Assembly: GCF_963877135.1 (NCBI RefSeq)
Contig: NZ_CAWNSW010000125.1
Location: 1-64,000 of the forward strand
DNA: 64,000 bases
Reading direction: 5' to 3'
Source: Stenomitos frigidus_A
GTDB taxonomy: Bacteria; Cyanobacteriota; Cyanobacteriia; Leptolyngbyales; Leptolyngbyaceae
Part shown: in pieces, positions 26,560 through 36,112 of the stretch
Layout: every line of letters begins with the position of its first letter
Numbering within the stretch: position 1 is the stretch's first letter
Notes under the pieces: model-generated
What the model saw: the letters and a program-made list of their open reading frames with translations, nothing else
The model's database searches: none
Told to the model about the DNA's origin: nothing
Translations under genes and position numbers: made by a program

Positions 26560-27855
26560 TTAGGCACTGGCTTGGGCCAGTTTTTTGGACGACTGCTCCT
26601 GAGAGGCCTCTTGAGATGCTTCTTCCAGCAGTACTTCATAGAGCTTTCCAAGCTGAGTGGCAACGCCGTCCCAGCTAAACGTAGTTTCAACGCGCTTTCT
26701 GGCCGCCTGTCCCAACGTATGGCGCCAGGTAGGATTCAGTAACAGGCGATCGATCGATGCCGCAAACGCCGCGACATCTTTAGGTGGCGCCAATAGCCCT
26801 GTGCGCTCTGGTACAACTGTAAACTGCAGTCCACCAACATCGCTGCCAACAACAGGCGTACCACAGGCCATTGCCTCGATCGTCACCAGCCCAAACGGTT
26901 CATAGTGACTGGGAACAACACAAACATCGGCGGCTGCATAATAAGACGGCAGGTCATCTTGACTGAGTCGACCAGCGAATTGAGTCACGCCTTCAAGACC
27001 CAATTCCGACACAATACTCTCGATTCGCTCACGCTCATCGCCATCACTGTGCCCCGGACGACTGCCACCACCAATAATCAGTCGCACATTCTCAGTCTTT
27101 CTCGCCTGACAGGCATCAACAGCTCGCAAGAGCGTTTCAATCCCTTTACGAGGATCAAAGCGCCCGACATACAGAACGACTTTCTCATCTGGCGCAATCC
27201 CCAATGCTTGACGGGCATCGGCCTGCGTCACTGTACCGAAGTGATCAATGCGCGTACCACAAGGAATGATGTCAATACTGCCCCGAGATGAAACGAGCGA
27301 TCGCATGTGATCACGTTCTTGAGGACTGGTCGCCACCACACGATTTACAGTTTCTAGACATGTTTTTTCGACGGCCAGACGCGTTTTCGCAATGAGCGGA
27401 ATCGTTGAAACAGACTTGTATTTCACGGCTCCCAGCGAATGGTAGGTATGTGCCTGCGGGATTGACAGCTTTTTGCTGAGATCCATACCAACCCAAGAAG
27501 AAAGCCAGTAATTGCTATGAATCAACCGATAAGGAGCATCCAACTGCTTCTGGAAATCTAGGAACCCCTGTACAAACTCTGGCAAAAACTCAAAAATTTC
27601 ATCTCGAGGAATAAACTCTTGCGGGCCAGCAGTCAAGCGAATCGTGCGGCAGTGTGCGTTGTGCTCGACGATCGCTGCTTGATCAGCACTTACACGACGA
27701 GTAAACATATCGACGTGCCAACCCTGATGAGAGAGAGCCTCACCAACATTACGAACGTAGACGTTTTGTCCTCCGGCTTCTTCTTTCCCTACTTCGATGG
27801 CTGGATCACCATGAACAGAGATCAGAGCGAGACGTTTTCGATTTAAAAAAACCAT
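26560..27855 (-). CDS. GT4-family glycosyltransferase
   Basis: About 431 residues from the ATG at 27855. It is a GT-B retaining glycosyltransferase related to the sucrose-phosphate-synthase/MshA branch. Family blocks are LALISVHGDPAIEVG with EEAGGQNVYVRNV at the N-terminus, the acceptor-side HSNYWLSSWVG, the nucleotide-sugar block VLYVGRFDPRKGIETLL and the EX7E motif in EPFGLVTIEAMACGTPV. The product cannot be told; sucrose-related, glycolipid or polysaccharide transfer are all possible. The C-terminal tail is Glu/Ser/Gln-rich. It is monocistronic. Confidence 0.88.
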   Translation of the reverse strand: MVFLNRKRLALISVHGDPAIEVGKEEAGGQNVYVRNVGEALSHQGWHVDMFTRRVSADQAAIVEHNAHCRTIRLTAGPQEFIPRDEIFEFLPEFVQGFLDFQKQLDAPYRLIHSNYWLSSWVGMDLSKKLSIPQAHTYHSLGAVKYKSVSTIPLIAKTRLAVEKTCLETVNRVVATSPQERDHMRSLVSSRGSIDIIPCGTRIDHFGTVTQADARQALGIAPDEKVVLYVGRFDPRKGIETLLRAVDACQARKTENVRLIIGGGSRPGHSDGDERERIESIVSELGLEGVTQFAGRLSQDDLPSYYAAADVCVVPSHYEPFGLVTIEAMACGTPVVGSDVGGLQFTVVPERTGLLAPPKDVAAFAASIDRLLLNPTWRHTLGQAARKRVETTFSWDGVATQLGKLYEVLLEEASQEASQEQSSKKLAQASA

Positions 27856-28898
27856 AGTCTTTTGAGCTTTGTTCCTAACTAGAGTTGACAAATACCGAGC
27901 GTGACGAGTGCCAGGCTAGTTATCTTGAAAAGCAAAACCTGCCTTATCTTTAACGATTTCAAATGAACACTAATTCTAAAAGCTGCCGTTGCAATCACAT
28001 CACTCCAAAGAGAGAACATATAGTACTCAATATGGTGAACTAATTAGCTGAACTGAGCGGCTCAAGTCTCTCAAAAGCAGGCTCATAGCACTCATAAAAT
28101 TACAGGCATGCACATCAGGAGTGTGAGACAAAGTCTTATCAGCTACACAAGAGCGTTCTAACGATTGATCAATATTGTTCACTATGCCAGCATCTTACGA
28201 GCCTCATCAGATCTTTCTAGAGAAAACCAAACATTCTTTTGAAAAAAATCTGCCGGACACACACATTACCGACTAACAAAGCCGGAAACAGTTCAAAGGG
28301 CTACAAAAAGAGGTTACGCTAATGAGCATAAATCTTTAACTAGCTGACAAGAACTTTACCATAAGTCAGCGATTAAGGCACCTTAAAAATAAGCAAGAGT
28401 GACATCTAGAAGAGCGTGAGATTGTGCTGCTTGTATTCTCTACGACCTGAGCCTAAGCCGCATAATCAAAGAACACATTGGCAGTACAAAAGCGACCGTT
28501 TAAGAGTTGCAGAGCTTTGACAAGAGAAAATTCGTGACTAGCGGCTAATGTCTCAGTTACGTACTTGTAACAAATGTGACTTTAGCTCGTTCGTTCAATC
28601 TATAACCAAAATCTATTGCCAAAGAAATAAAAATAAACTTTTCTGATATGTCCGTCTATACGTCACCCTAGAGCTTAGAGCACTGGGATCAAAGGTGGGG
28701 ATGGGGGCAACGCCCCCAACTAGAGTCTTCGCCCTTTAGCTAAGGCTTATGGCCGTTTCCAAATGGCGGTAAGTACCTCATTTGGCTTAATGAACGGTTA
28801 AATCACTGTTTACCAGTTGTGGCCTAAGTCCTAGAGGTCAGCCCTAACTTACAGAGTCTCGTCTCATAATGGGAGGAGATGCTTTACATGGCTTCATC
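27856..28898. other. Long AT-rich intergenic region
   Basis: About 1 kb between divergent genes, with no open frame I trust. The only clear element is the GGGGGCAACGCCCCC hairpin repeat at 28684-28723. The rest is AT-rich and poor in HIP1, like 16313-17468. Confidence 0.5.
28684..28723. repeat. Dispersed hairpin repeat, copy 1
   Basis: It begins TGGGATCAAAGG and contains the perfect inverted repeat GGGGGCAACGCCCCC (28703-28717). A second copy with the same TGGGATCAAAGG lead-in lies at 59651-59716. Confidence 0.8.
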
Positions 28899-30410
28899 AT
28901 GACGAGAGACTTACGAGGGTTCATCAAACAGTTAGAGCAACGCGGGCAACTGCGACGGATTACAGCTCTAGTCGATCCAGATTTAGAGATTGCCGAAATT
29001 GCCCAGCGCATGTTGCAAAAAGGTGGCCCAGCGCTGTTGTTTGAGAATGTCAAAGGCTCTCCCTATCCTGTGGCAGTGAATGTGATGGGTACAGTAGAGC
29101 GCGTCTGCTGGGCAATGAATCTAGACCAACCTGCCGAACTAGAAGCATTGGGCAAAAAGTTAGCACTGTTGTATCAACCCAGGCCGCCAAAAACAGTGCC
29201 GCAGGCGATCGCACTCGGACAGGCACTCTTCGATGTCCTCAAAGCCAAACCTAGCCGCGATTTACTGCCGCCCTGTCATCAAGTGGTGCTGAAAGGCGAT
29301 GAGGTTGATCTCACCCAACTGCCGCTGTTGAAGGTTTATCCAGACGATGCCAATAAAGTAGTGACGCTGGGCTTGATGATTACAAAGGACTGTGAAAACA
29401 AAACAATCAATGTTGGCGTGTATCGCTTGCAGTTGCAGTCTAAAAATACGATGACGGTGCAGTGGCTTTCGGTACGGGGAGCAACACGCCATCTCCGCAA
29501 AGCTGCAGAACGGGGACAAAAGCTAGAAGTCGCGATCGCACTGGGCGTTGATCCACTCTTGATCATGGCAGCCGCAACCCCTCTGCCGATCGATCTGTCA
29601 GAGTGGTTGTTTGCAGGACTGTACGCCGGAGAAGGGGTGCATCTCGCTAAGTGCAAAACAGTGGATTTACAGGTGCCCGCCGATGCAGAAATTGTACTGG
29701 AGGGCACGATTACTCCTGGTGAAACGGGCGTGGACGGTCCCGCTGGTGACCACATGGGCTTCTATGGCGGCGTCAACGAAGCGGCCCCGCTGATTCGGTT
29801 TCACTGCATGACCCATCGCAAAAACCCGATCTATCTCACCACCTTCAGCGGTCGTCCACCCAAGGAAGACGCGATGATGGCGTTGGCGCTGAACCGCATT
29901 TATACGCCGATCTTGCGGCAACAGGTGCCCGAAATTGTCGATTTCTTCCTGCCCATGGAAACGTTGAGCTATAAGACCGCGATCCTGGCGATCGACAAAG
30001 CTTACCCGGGTCACGCTCGTCGCGCCGCACTTGCGTTCTGGAGCGCGTTACCGCAGTTTACCTACACCAAGTTTGTCATTGTCGTGGATAAAGACATCAA
30101 CATCCGTGATCCGCGTGCAGTGGTCTGGGCGATCGCGTCCAAAGTTGACCCAGCCCGCGATGTCTTCATCCTGCCTGAAACCCCGTTTGACTCACTCGAT
30201 TTTGCCACCGAGAAAGCAGGCTTGGGCGGACGGATGGGCATTGATGCCACAACCAAGATTCCACCCGAAACCGATCGCGTCTGGAATACGCCGTTGGAAT
30301 CTGATCCGGATACAGCGGCAATGGTCGATCGGCGCTGGGCACAGTACGGCTTGGCAGACCTGAACTTAGGAGAAGTCAACCCGAATCTGTTTGGCTACGA
30401 TATGCGCTAG
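28899..30410 (+). CDS. ubiD: UbiD-family decarboxylase
   Basis: A prenylated-FMN-dependent decarboxylase of about 503 residues, as expected for UbiD. In cyanobacteria it is assigned to decarboxylation of the aromatic ring in plastoquinone synthesis. Motifs are RDLRGFIKQLEQRGQL at the start and INVGVYRLQLQSKNTMTVQW with AIALGVDPLL in the cofactor domain. It also has EGTITPGETGVDGPAGDHMG and ATKIPPETDR near the end. I choose the ATG at 28899; the ATG at 28869 adds ten codons. The partner ubiX is not in the window. Confidence 0.93.
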   Translation: MTRDLRGFIKQLEQRGQLRRITALVDPDLEIAEIAQRMLQKGGPALLFENVKGSPYPVAVNVMGTVERVCWAMNLDQPAELEALGKKLALLYQPRPPKTVPQAIALGQALFDVLKAKPSRDLLPPCHQVVLKGDEVDLTQLPLLKVYPDDANKVVTLGLMITKDCENKTINVGVYRLQLQSKNTMTVQWLSVRGATRHLRKAAERGQKLEVAIALGVDPLLIMAAATPLPIDLSEWLFAGLYAGEGVHLAKCKTVDLQVPADAEIVLEGTITPGETGVDGPAGDHMGFYGGVNEAAPLIRFHCMTHRKNPIYLTTFSGRPPKEDAMMALALNRIYTPILRQQVPEIVDFFLPMETLSYKTAILAIDKAYPGHARRAALAFWSALPQFTYTKFVIVVDKDINIRDPRAVVWAIASKVDPARDVFILPETPFDSLDFATEKAGLGGRMGIDATTKIPPETDRVWNTPLESDPDTAAMVDRRWAQYGLADLNLGEVNPNLFGYDMR

Positions 30411-30561
30411 CGAAAGCTGAACTTAATGCCCTGAAATGTTTGCTTTGACGGTTTGGCTGTTGCGGGTCTCTTCGGCAACGGGGCGATCGTCTATGGGCGT
30501 AGGGACAAACTGGGGCATACTTTAGCGGTGCCAGAGCCAAGCCGAACAGGATGTAAACCGA

Positions 30562-31344
30562 ATGAAACTCATGTTTTGGCTGGCGACTGCTCTGCTAATC
30601 GCTTGTACCACAGGCTGTACCTGTACAACAGACCATCGGTATAATGAGGAACAGTTACAGCGCTTGCTCACTACCAAGAAATGTCAAGGCTGCGATCTTT
30701 GGCGAGCAAACCTTTTTGAGGCAAATTTAGCCAAAGCCAACCTGCGGGGCGCAGATTTAGTTGGTGCCCAGTTAGAGGCTGCTGATCTACGCGAAGCCGA
30801 TCTCACTGGCGCAAAATTTGCGTTTTATCAGAGTGGTACTAGTATCTACAACTCTTGTACTGGTTTAGACATCACAGGTTCCTTGCTTAGAGCAAACTTG
30901 AGCGATGCAAAGTTAGAAGGGGCAAAGTTGACAGGAGTAAATATGGGTGGTGCCGTCCTCGACCATGCTGTCTTAAGAGGAGCTTCCATGAGTGGCGCAC
31001 AATTGGTTTCTACACAGCTCAACTTAGCCGATCTAAGGCGTGTATATCTCGATCGCGCAATCTTATTTGGGGCAAATTTACAAGGAGCTGATCTTAGAGA
31101 TGCACATTTAGATGCTGCCGAGTTTAATCAAGCCAATTTGAGTGGAGCAAATTTGAGCGGTGCTGACTTAAACAGGGCAGACTTCAGCGGCGCTAACTTA
31201 AGCGGAGCCAATTTGAGTGGCGCTAACTTAAAGTCCGTTAAGTTCCAAAAGGCAAATTTAATAGGCGTTAAGTTAGATGGCGCACAACTCGACGGAGCTA
31301 ATTTCACACAAACAATCATGCCGGATGGCAAGCGTCATCGGTAG
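30562..31344 (+). CDS. Pentapeptide-repeat lipoprotein
   Basis: 260 residues. The signal peptide ends in a lipobox-like ACTTGC, so the protein is probably lipid-anchored in a membrane. From residue about 48 on the sequence is A(N/D)LXX pentapeptide repeats (ANLFEANLAKANLRGADL and so on to the end), which form a right-handed quadrilateral beta helix. They are interrupted once near residues 90-105 by SGTSIYNSCTGLD. A Cys pair (KKCQGCDLW) precedes the helix, a pattern frequent in cyanobacterial members. Function unknown; such proteins are abundant in this phylum. Confidence 0.87.
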   Translation: MKLMFWLATALLIACTTGCTCTTDHRYNEEQLQRLLTTKKCQGCDLWRANLFEANLAKANLRGADLVGAQLEAADLREADLTGAKFAFYQSGTSIYNSCTGLDITGSLLRANLSDAKLEGAKLTGVNMGGAVLDHAVLRGASMSGAQLVSTQLNLADLRRVYLDRAILFGANLQGADLRDAHLDAAEFNQANLSGANLSGADLNRADFSGANLSGANLSGANLKSVKFQKANLIGVKLDGAQLDGANFTQTIMPDGKRHR

Positions 31345-31425
31345 AGGAGATTTTTCTAGTTGCTTTTCAACATCGTCAGTGTTGGCCTCCTAGGCATCAG
31401 TTTTTGAGGAACTAGCTTAGAAGAC

Positions 31426-31680
31426 TTAGCTGCCGGGTGGTGTGCGGTGTACCCCAAAATATTTTTCGCTACGATAGCGCAACCAAACGCGCAACGCTTG
31501 CGGAATCTGGTCTTTCTGTTCTTTTGTCAGAGTGTTGTAGAGTGCCAGTGCTTTCTCACGCTCACCCCGACACGCCGCGTTGTTGTGAGCCTCCCAGTAG
31601 CTACGAGCCACACGAATCCGCCGACAGACTTCTTTGACTAACGCGGCTCCTGTGAGCGGTGGTTCTGGTTTCTGTGCCAT
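31426..31680 (-). CDS. Small conserved-looking hypothetical protein
   Basis: 84 residues, basic and helical (EVCRRIRVARSYWEAH, then IPQALRVWLRYRSEKYFG). The composition and Trp/Tyr-rich end look like a genuine cyanobacterial protein, but I cannot name the family. It is divergent from the arfB-like gene. Confidence 0.65.
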   Translation of the reverse strand: MAQKPEPPLTGAALVKEVCRRIRVARSYWEAHNNAACRGEREKALALYNTLTKEQKDQIPQALRVWLRYRSEKYFGVHRTPPGS

Positions 31681-31854
31681 TTGTTTGCATTAAGGCTAAC
31701 TGCTGCGATCGTACCGTGTCTGTTTGTTGAAGCGATCGCCTTCAAACACACTAAAACCTCTGCTTAGTAGAGCCAGCAATGGATCGACTGCTTTATGCTT
31801 GAGTCATATCTACTGCAAAAGCGATCGCGCATCGCCCCATTCCCCGCAAGCACC

Positions 31855-32268
31855 ATGCTACAGATCTCCAACACCGTCAGCATTCCAGAACAAGAGATTG
31901 AGCTAAGCGCCATTCGCTCTCAAGGTGCGGGCGGGCAAAACGTTAACAAAGTGGCAACGGCGATCCATCTTCGCTTTGATGTGGTCAATTCCTCGCTGCC
32001 CGATCGCTACAAAGAACGAGTGTTAAAGCTTACCGATCAACGACTGACTAAAGATGGCGTCATTGTAATCAAAGCTCAGGAGCACCGTAGCCAGGAGCAA
32101 AACCGCGAAGATGCCTTGAAGCGTTTACAAGCATTGATTAAGAGCGCGATCGTGCTACCCAAACCCCGCAAGCCCAGTAAGCCATCCCGGAGTTCTCAAC
32201 GCAAACGACTCGACAACAAAACCAAGCGCGGACAAATCAAACTCTTGCGTGGCAAGGTGACAGATTAA
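31855..32268 (+). CDS. arfB: Peptidyl-tRNA hydrolase ArfB (release-factor-like)
   Basis: It rescues ribosomes stalled on mRNAs without a stop codon by hydrolysing the peptidyl-tRNA. 137 residues from the ATG at 31855. RSQGAGGQNVNKVATAIHLR contains the catalytic GGQ. The basic C-terminal tail (KPRKPSKPSRSSQRKR and onward) is the part that in ArfB enters the empty mRNA channel. Size and architecture fit ArfB/YaeJ and exclude a full release factor. Confidence 0.93.
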   Translation: MLQISNTVSIPEQEIELSAIRSQGAGGQNVNKVATAIHLRFDVVNSSLPDRYKERVLKLTDQRLTKDGVIVIKAQEHRSQEQNREDALKRLQALIKSAIVLPKPRKPSKPSRSSQRKRLDNKTKRGQIKLLRGKVTD

Positions 32269-32329
32269 AGATTCCTTTGACAATTAGCGCCCTTCACAGG
32301 GTCGAATGCCAAATCTGTAGATAGCCTTC

Positions 32330-32359
32330 TGTAGGGACGTTACATGTAACGTCCCTACA
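32330..32359. repeat. Dispersed palindrome, perfect copy
   Basis: TGTAGGGACGTTACA is followed directly by its exact reverse complement TGTAACGTCCCTACA, a perfect 30-base palindrome 61 bases after the arfB stop. It is the reference copy for the family at 7303, 8622, 26522, 49098 and 53494. Confidence 0.92.
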
Positions 32360-32365
32360 AACCCC

Positions 32366-32391
32366 TGACCGCTGACCGCTGACCGCTACCT
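32366..32391. repeat. CTGACCG tandem repeat
   Basis: Three CTGACCG units lie between the palindrome and the ycf34 stop codon (minus strand). They are the same unit as at 7372-7423. Confidence 0.85.
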
Positions 32392-32638
32392 ACGTCGGCA
32401 CTAACTCACCCGGACGCAGTTTTGACCACTTGCCCTTTTCTTCGGCAAAGCTCAGGCAGCCAACCACGTCCCATTCCATCTCAATAATTTCGCCATCCTG
32501 ACGAATGTTGACGTTGATGGTGGGTTCTGTCGCTTCAAAATCTGGCGTTTCAGTCAGGTGCGGCTGTTGATGCTGGTGTTCGACTGCATTGTAGGTAGTG
32601 CAGCGATCGACGTAATGACAGTTGATGCAAATACACAT
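32390..32638 (-). CDS. ycf34: Ycf34 family protein
   Basis: 82 residues, conserved in cyanobacteria and some plastid genomes. The N-terminal MCICINCHYVDRCTTY carries four Cys with CXCXXC spacing, and one more Cys follows later (VVGCLSFAEEKG). The Synechocystis homologue is reported to bind an iron-sulfur cluster and to affect photosynthetic electron flow. The central INVNIRQDG block is diagnostic. The ATG at 32638 is the natural start. Confidence 0.93.
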   Translation of the reverse strand: MCICINCHYVDRCTTYNAVEHQHQQPHLTETPDFEATEPTINVNIRQDGEIIEMEWDVVGCLSFAEEKGKWSKLRPGELVPT

Positions 32639-32870
32639 GGCTTAAACTTCTCGCATCGAAGCGTGAACATTCAGAATGTCAGATGCTTTTCTGTTACTCT
32701 AGCTCAGACGCACTCATCATGCAGCGCTCGCTAGGTTGATTTTCGTTGCCCTGATTTTGGTCGCAACGTGCAGAGAACCGCTAGCAAGGTTAGGCTGTGA
32801 TGAGTGGGTTAGGGCGTTCAGTGGTTTTAACGCCAGATTGTACTATCAGCGATGATTGGATTGAACGGGC

Positions 32871-34298
32871 TTGAATCAGCGTTTGGATTTAAAGTATCAA
32901 CTGAGTGTTCCAGCAGTGTCTTCTGCACTCTCTCCCAAAACATGGCCGTTTAGTCTTGAGTGGCTACCGCACTCAGCCTGTTTAGTGGGTGGTACCGTAC
33001 GCGATGCGTTACTAGAACGAGAGAGCGAGTATCTGGATCTTGATTTTGTGATGCCTGTCGGTGCGGTCGAAACAGCGCAAGCGATCGCCCGACACTACAA
33101 GGCGGGTTTTGTGCTGCTGGATGCCGAACGTCAAATTGCACGTGTCGTGTTTGAGCAGGGTACAGCAGACTTCGCTCAGCAAGTAGGATCATCGCTGGAA
33201 GCTGATTTGGAACGCCGGGACTTCACGGTGAACGCGATCGCCTACAACCCCCATACCGATCAACTCCTCGATCCGCTGCATGGATACGCTGATTTGCAGA
33301 AGCACCAGCTTCGGATGGTGTCTCCCGAAAATTTGCGGGAAGACCCTTTACGTTTATTGCGAGCGTATCGGCAAGCAGCACAACTTGGTTTTACGGTTGA
33401 AGCCGAGACGCGGTTAGTCATCCGTGAACTGGCAGCACTGCTACAACGCATTGCCGCAGAACGGGTGCAATCTGAGCTTAATTACCTGCTGAGTTCAACT
33501 AGAGGCACCACCTGGCTCGCCATGGCATGGCAAGATGCCCTTTTGGGCGACTGGTTTCCCGCTGCGACGGCCCAAAGTTTGGCACTTGTAGCGGCGATCG
33601 ACCAGGCCTCTGTCATGCTCCAAGACACCGTTCCTGCCTTCGCTTGGGAATTATTCAGCCGCATTCGCAATCTACCCAAAAATCAACGTTATCAAGCCTG
33701 GAAGGGGGCGAGTGGGGATCAATCACCCTCACAGAAACTGCCAGAACCGACCGTTTCAGGGTCTACTCGTACCTGGCTAACCACCGCAAAGCTGACAAGT
33801 TTACTGCCCTCCAGGGTGCCTCTGGCAGAACTGCAGCTACGACGGCTGAAATATAGTCGCACGGAGGTACAGGCAGTTAGCACGATTCTGAGATGTTTAC
33901 CACATCTGTGTCCTGCTGCAAAACCTGACGATGCCAATGATGCGACATGGTGTTTTCACCCCGCTCAGCTTAATTTGTCGCTGCGGCAGCAGTACGAATT
34001 CTTTCAAGGTGCCGGGGCAACGTTTCCAGCGATCGCCCTCTTGGCACTGGCTCTTGGCACACCGCTAGAGGCGATCGCTCCGTTAATTCACCGCTTTCTC
34101 ACGCCCGATGATCCCGTTGCTCATGCCACGCCCTTACTCACAGGGCAGGATCTCATGACGGCTTTGCGACTGCCTCCTGGCCCTCGCATTGGGCGCCTAC
34201 TATCCGCTATCCAGCTAGCCAGAGCCGAAGCAAAAATTGGTACAGCGGCTGAAGCACTGCAATTAGCAGCAGAACTCATCGATCGGTGCGAATGCTAA
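32871..34298 (+). CDS. cca: CCA tRNA nucleotidyltransferase
   Basis: It adds or repairs the 3' CCA end of tRNAs. The 475-residue, class II polymerase-beta superfamily enzyme has CLVGGTVRDALL, the catalytic DxD in LDLDFVMP and RRDFTVNAIAYNP. It also has the ATP/CTP-selecting region NLREDPLRLLRAYRQAAQLG. The start is a TTG at 32871. The C-terminal half lacks an HD domain. Residues about 275-300 contain a polar insert (GASGDQSPSQKLPEPT) that may stem from a small repeat. Confidence 0.92.
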   Translation: MNQRLDLKYQLSVPAVSSALSPKTWPFSLEWLPHSACLVGGTVRDALLERESEYLDLDFVMPVGAVETAQAIARHYKAGFVLLDAERQIARVVFEQGTADFAQQVGSSLEADLERRDFTVNAIAYNPHTDQLLDPLHGYADLQKHQLRMVSPENLREDPLRLLRAYRQAAQLGFTVEAETRLVIRELAALLQRIAAERVQSELNYLLSSTRGTTWLAMAWQDALLGDWFPAATAQSLALVAAIDQASVMLQDTVPAFAWELFSRIRNLPKNQRYQAWKGASGDQSPSQKLPEPTVSGSTRTWLTTAKLTSLLPSRVPLAELQLRRLKYSRTEVQAVSTILRCLPHLCPAAKPDDANDATWCFHPAQLNLSLRQQYEFFQGAGATFPAIALLALALGTPLEAIAPLIHRFLTPDDPVAHATPLLTGQDLMTALRLPPGPRIGRLLSAIQLARAEAKIGTAAEALQLAAELIDRCEC

Positions 34299-34444
34299 AC
34301 GGTAGCCGTTGACCTGGATCGACTGCCTCAAAACCCAAAAGATGCAGGCGCTGTCTCGACCTCACCCATTTTGGTAGCCAGCATGCTCGACAGATTATGT
34401 TAAAGTGATCTTCTCGCTTCTAGAATTTTTGAATCGTTGCTCAG

Positions 34445-34470
34445 CCAGCTTGGATTCAAGCTGGGTTTTT
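34445..34470 (+). terminator. Intrinsic terminator or attenuator
   Basis: CCAGCTTG, loop GATT, then CAAGCTGG (8 perfect pairs) followed by GTTTTT. It lies 147 bases after cca and 52 bases before the small basic gene. It could end cca transcription or act in the leader of the next gene. Confidence 0.7.
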
Positions 34471-34522
34471 GAGCGTTAAGTGATTCGCTGCTCACTCATC
34501 GGTTGTTTTATAAGGGGTACAC

Positions 34523-34708
34523 ATGGCTAAACGCCGCAACCAAAAGAAAGAAAAAGCTCTCCGTAATCAGGCTTACGCCCGGAAGTTTCGCAAGAAAACG
34601 AACACAGGTCGCTTTGGTAGACGACGCACTGATGGCGGAGGCCGTGACGATGCTGAGGGCGATCAAGAGGGCGCAGCTCGGACTGGTGAAGGCGCTGCTG
34701 ACGCTTAA
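34523..34708 (+). CDS. Small very basic protein
   Basis: 61 residues. The first 35 are strongly basic (MAKRRNQKKEKALRNQAYAR, then KFRKKTNTGRFGRRR). The end is acidic and Gly-rich (DDAEGDQEGAART). AAGGGG at 34512-34517 lies at the right distance before the ATG. It looks like a nucleic-acid-binding or ribosome-associated small protein found in cyanobacteria, but I cannot name it. It is a single gene set between two hairpins (34445-34470 and 34824-34856). Confidence 0.7.
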   Translation: MAKRRNQKKEKALRNQAYARKFRKKTNTGRFGRRRTDGGGRDDAEGDQEGAARTGEGAADA

Positions 34709-34823
34709 GCACACTCTTTTTGAGCTAAGAAAAGCACTGCATAGCGCTTCGGTTGTTTGGACTCTCACGGCTCGATCGCATGCCATCACGCTAACAGCAG
34801 AGAGAATGTAACAGTAATTAGAC

Positions 34824-34856
34824 AAGCCCTCGAAGCTGAGACAGCTTTGGGGGCTT
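34824..34856. terminator. Strong hairpin after the small basic gene
   Basis: AAGCCCTCGAAGCTG pairs over about 14 positions (some G-U) with CAGCTTTGGGGGCTT around a 3-base loop. It lies between two convergent genes and probably terminates one or both; the U tail on the plus strand is weak. Confidence 0.65.
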
Positions 34857-34875
34857 GCTTGCTTGGACGTTTCGG

Positions 34876-35970
34876 TCAATTTTGAAGCTGGTGGTTCAGG
34901 TGCTCTGAAACGGCTAACCCTGATAAAAAGGCTTGTTCCGCTTTCATGCCGCCACACCAATCACCCGCGCAAAACAGTGGTGCTCTCGTTTTGGCTGCTA
35001 GATACAGTTCCGTTCGGGGTAACATTGGGACGGCATAGCGCCAACGATGCACTTGGAGCCAGTCTGGTTTTGCCAACCAGGGTACTAACCGTTCTGACGC
35101 TTGCTTAAGGAGTTGGTAGCCTGCTGGCTGAAGGTCGATCGCGTCCAGATATTGCTCCGCAAAGGCGGCTGTACTCTGTACGACAAAAACAGGCTGGGGT
35201 AAACCACTCTGAGACGGCAGAGATCGTTTGCTGCTATCTAACCCAAGCCAGGCAAGGTTTCCATCCTTCACGAAGGACAGCGATCGCACATCGGGATACT
35301 GTGAGAGCCAATCCTGCTGGCGCTCGGACTCATACCCAGCTATAACGCTTAAGCACGGCAGGAAGGCAACCCCTTGCACTTGCTCTAAAAACGCTTCAGG
35401 CAAAACTGCTGCGGACAAGGTTTGCAGTAGCACCGTCGCTTGAGGAGCCGGAATCGTGAGGACGATCGCGCCGACGGTTAACGTCTCAGTTGTTTTAGTA
35501 CGGTCTGGTTCCGTTCTCTGGATTGTCAGTTGCCAATGGTCGTTGACCAACGCTAATGACTGCACCAGATGGTTGAGCCGAATATCCAGAGCGGTAGCCA
35601 GCCATTTGGCGATCGCGGTCATCCCATGCGGAGCAACGTAGCGCGGGTAGCGGTCTGTGGCAGACGACTCGCTGAGCGTACCAGCAAGACTCAGTTCATG
35701 CACCGTATCCGTCCAGGACTGTACCCCCCCTGCCGTTACCAATTGTTCAAGCAACCCTCGAAAAGCCTCTCCTTTTGGCGTAAGGTAGCAGGTGCCATGA
35801 TCCGCCAGCGTCTCATGTAAGCGCCGAGTCGCAAGGCGCCCACCGACACCCCGCGATTTCTCCAGGATGACCACGCGATAGCCTGCCTGCTGAAGTTGCT
35901 GTGCACAGGTTAACCCTGCTATACCCGCACCAACCACAGCAATATCAAAATCAAGAGAAGGGTTGGTCAT
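34876..35970 (-). CDS. FAD-dependent amine-oxidase-like oxidoreductase
   Basis: A 364-residue flavoprotein. DIAVVGAGIAGLTCAQQL is the GxGxxG Rossmann motif. ILEKSRGVGGRLATRR is the second FAD block typical of the renalase/amine-oxidase-like group. LFCAGDWCGGMKAEQAFLSG near the end is the C-terminal FAD motif. There is no signal peptide. Renalase-like proteins oxidise isomeric forms of NAD(P)H, but the substrate here is not established. It is single and convergent with the small basic gene. Confidence 0.87.
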   Translation of the reverse strand: MTNPSLDFDIAVVGAGIAGLTCAQQLQQAGYRVVILEKSRGVGGRLATRRLHETLADHGTCYLTPKGEAFRGLLEQLVTAGGVQSWTDTVHELSLAGTLSESSATDRYPRYVAPHGMTAIAKWLATALDIRLNHLVQSLALVNDHWQLTIQRTEPDRTKTTETLTVGAIVLTIPAPQATVLLQTLSAAVLPEAFLEQVQGVAFLPCLSVIAGYESERQQDWLSQYPDVRSLSFVKDGNLAWLGLDSSKRSLPSQSGLPQPVFVVQSTAAFAEQYLDAIDLQPAGYQLLKQASERLVPWLAKPDWLQVHRWRYAVPMLPRTELYLAAKTRAPLFCAGDWCGGMKAEQAFLSGLAVSEHLNHQLQN

Positions 35971-36112
35971 GAAGAGTCTGTTGTCTAAAGCTCCATCGAT
36001 TATATCGAGGGAAGCAAAAGGCTAAAGGCTGAATCGCTTATAAAACCTGCAGAAAGCTGGATTTTTAGGAGCGCAAGCTGACCCAAACTGACCGGAGAGT
36101 TCACTTTATGCA

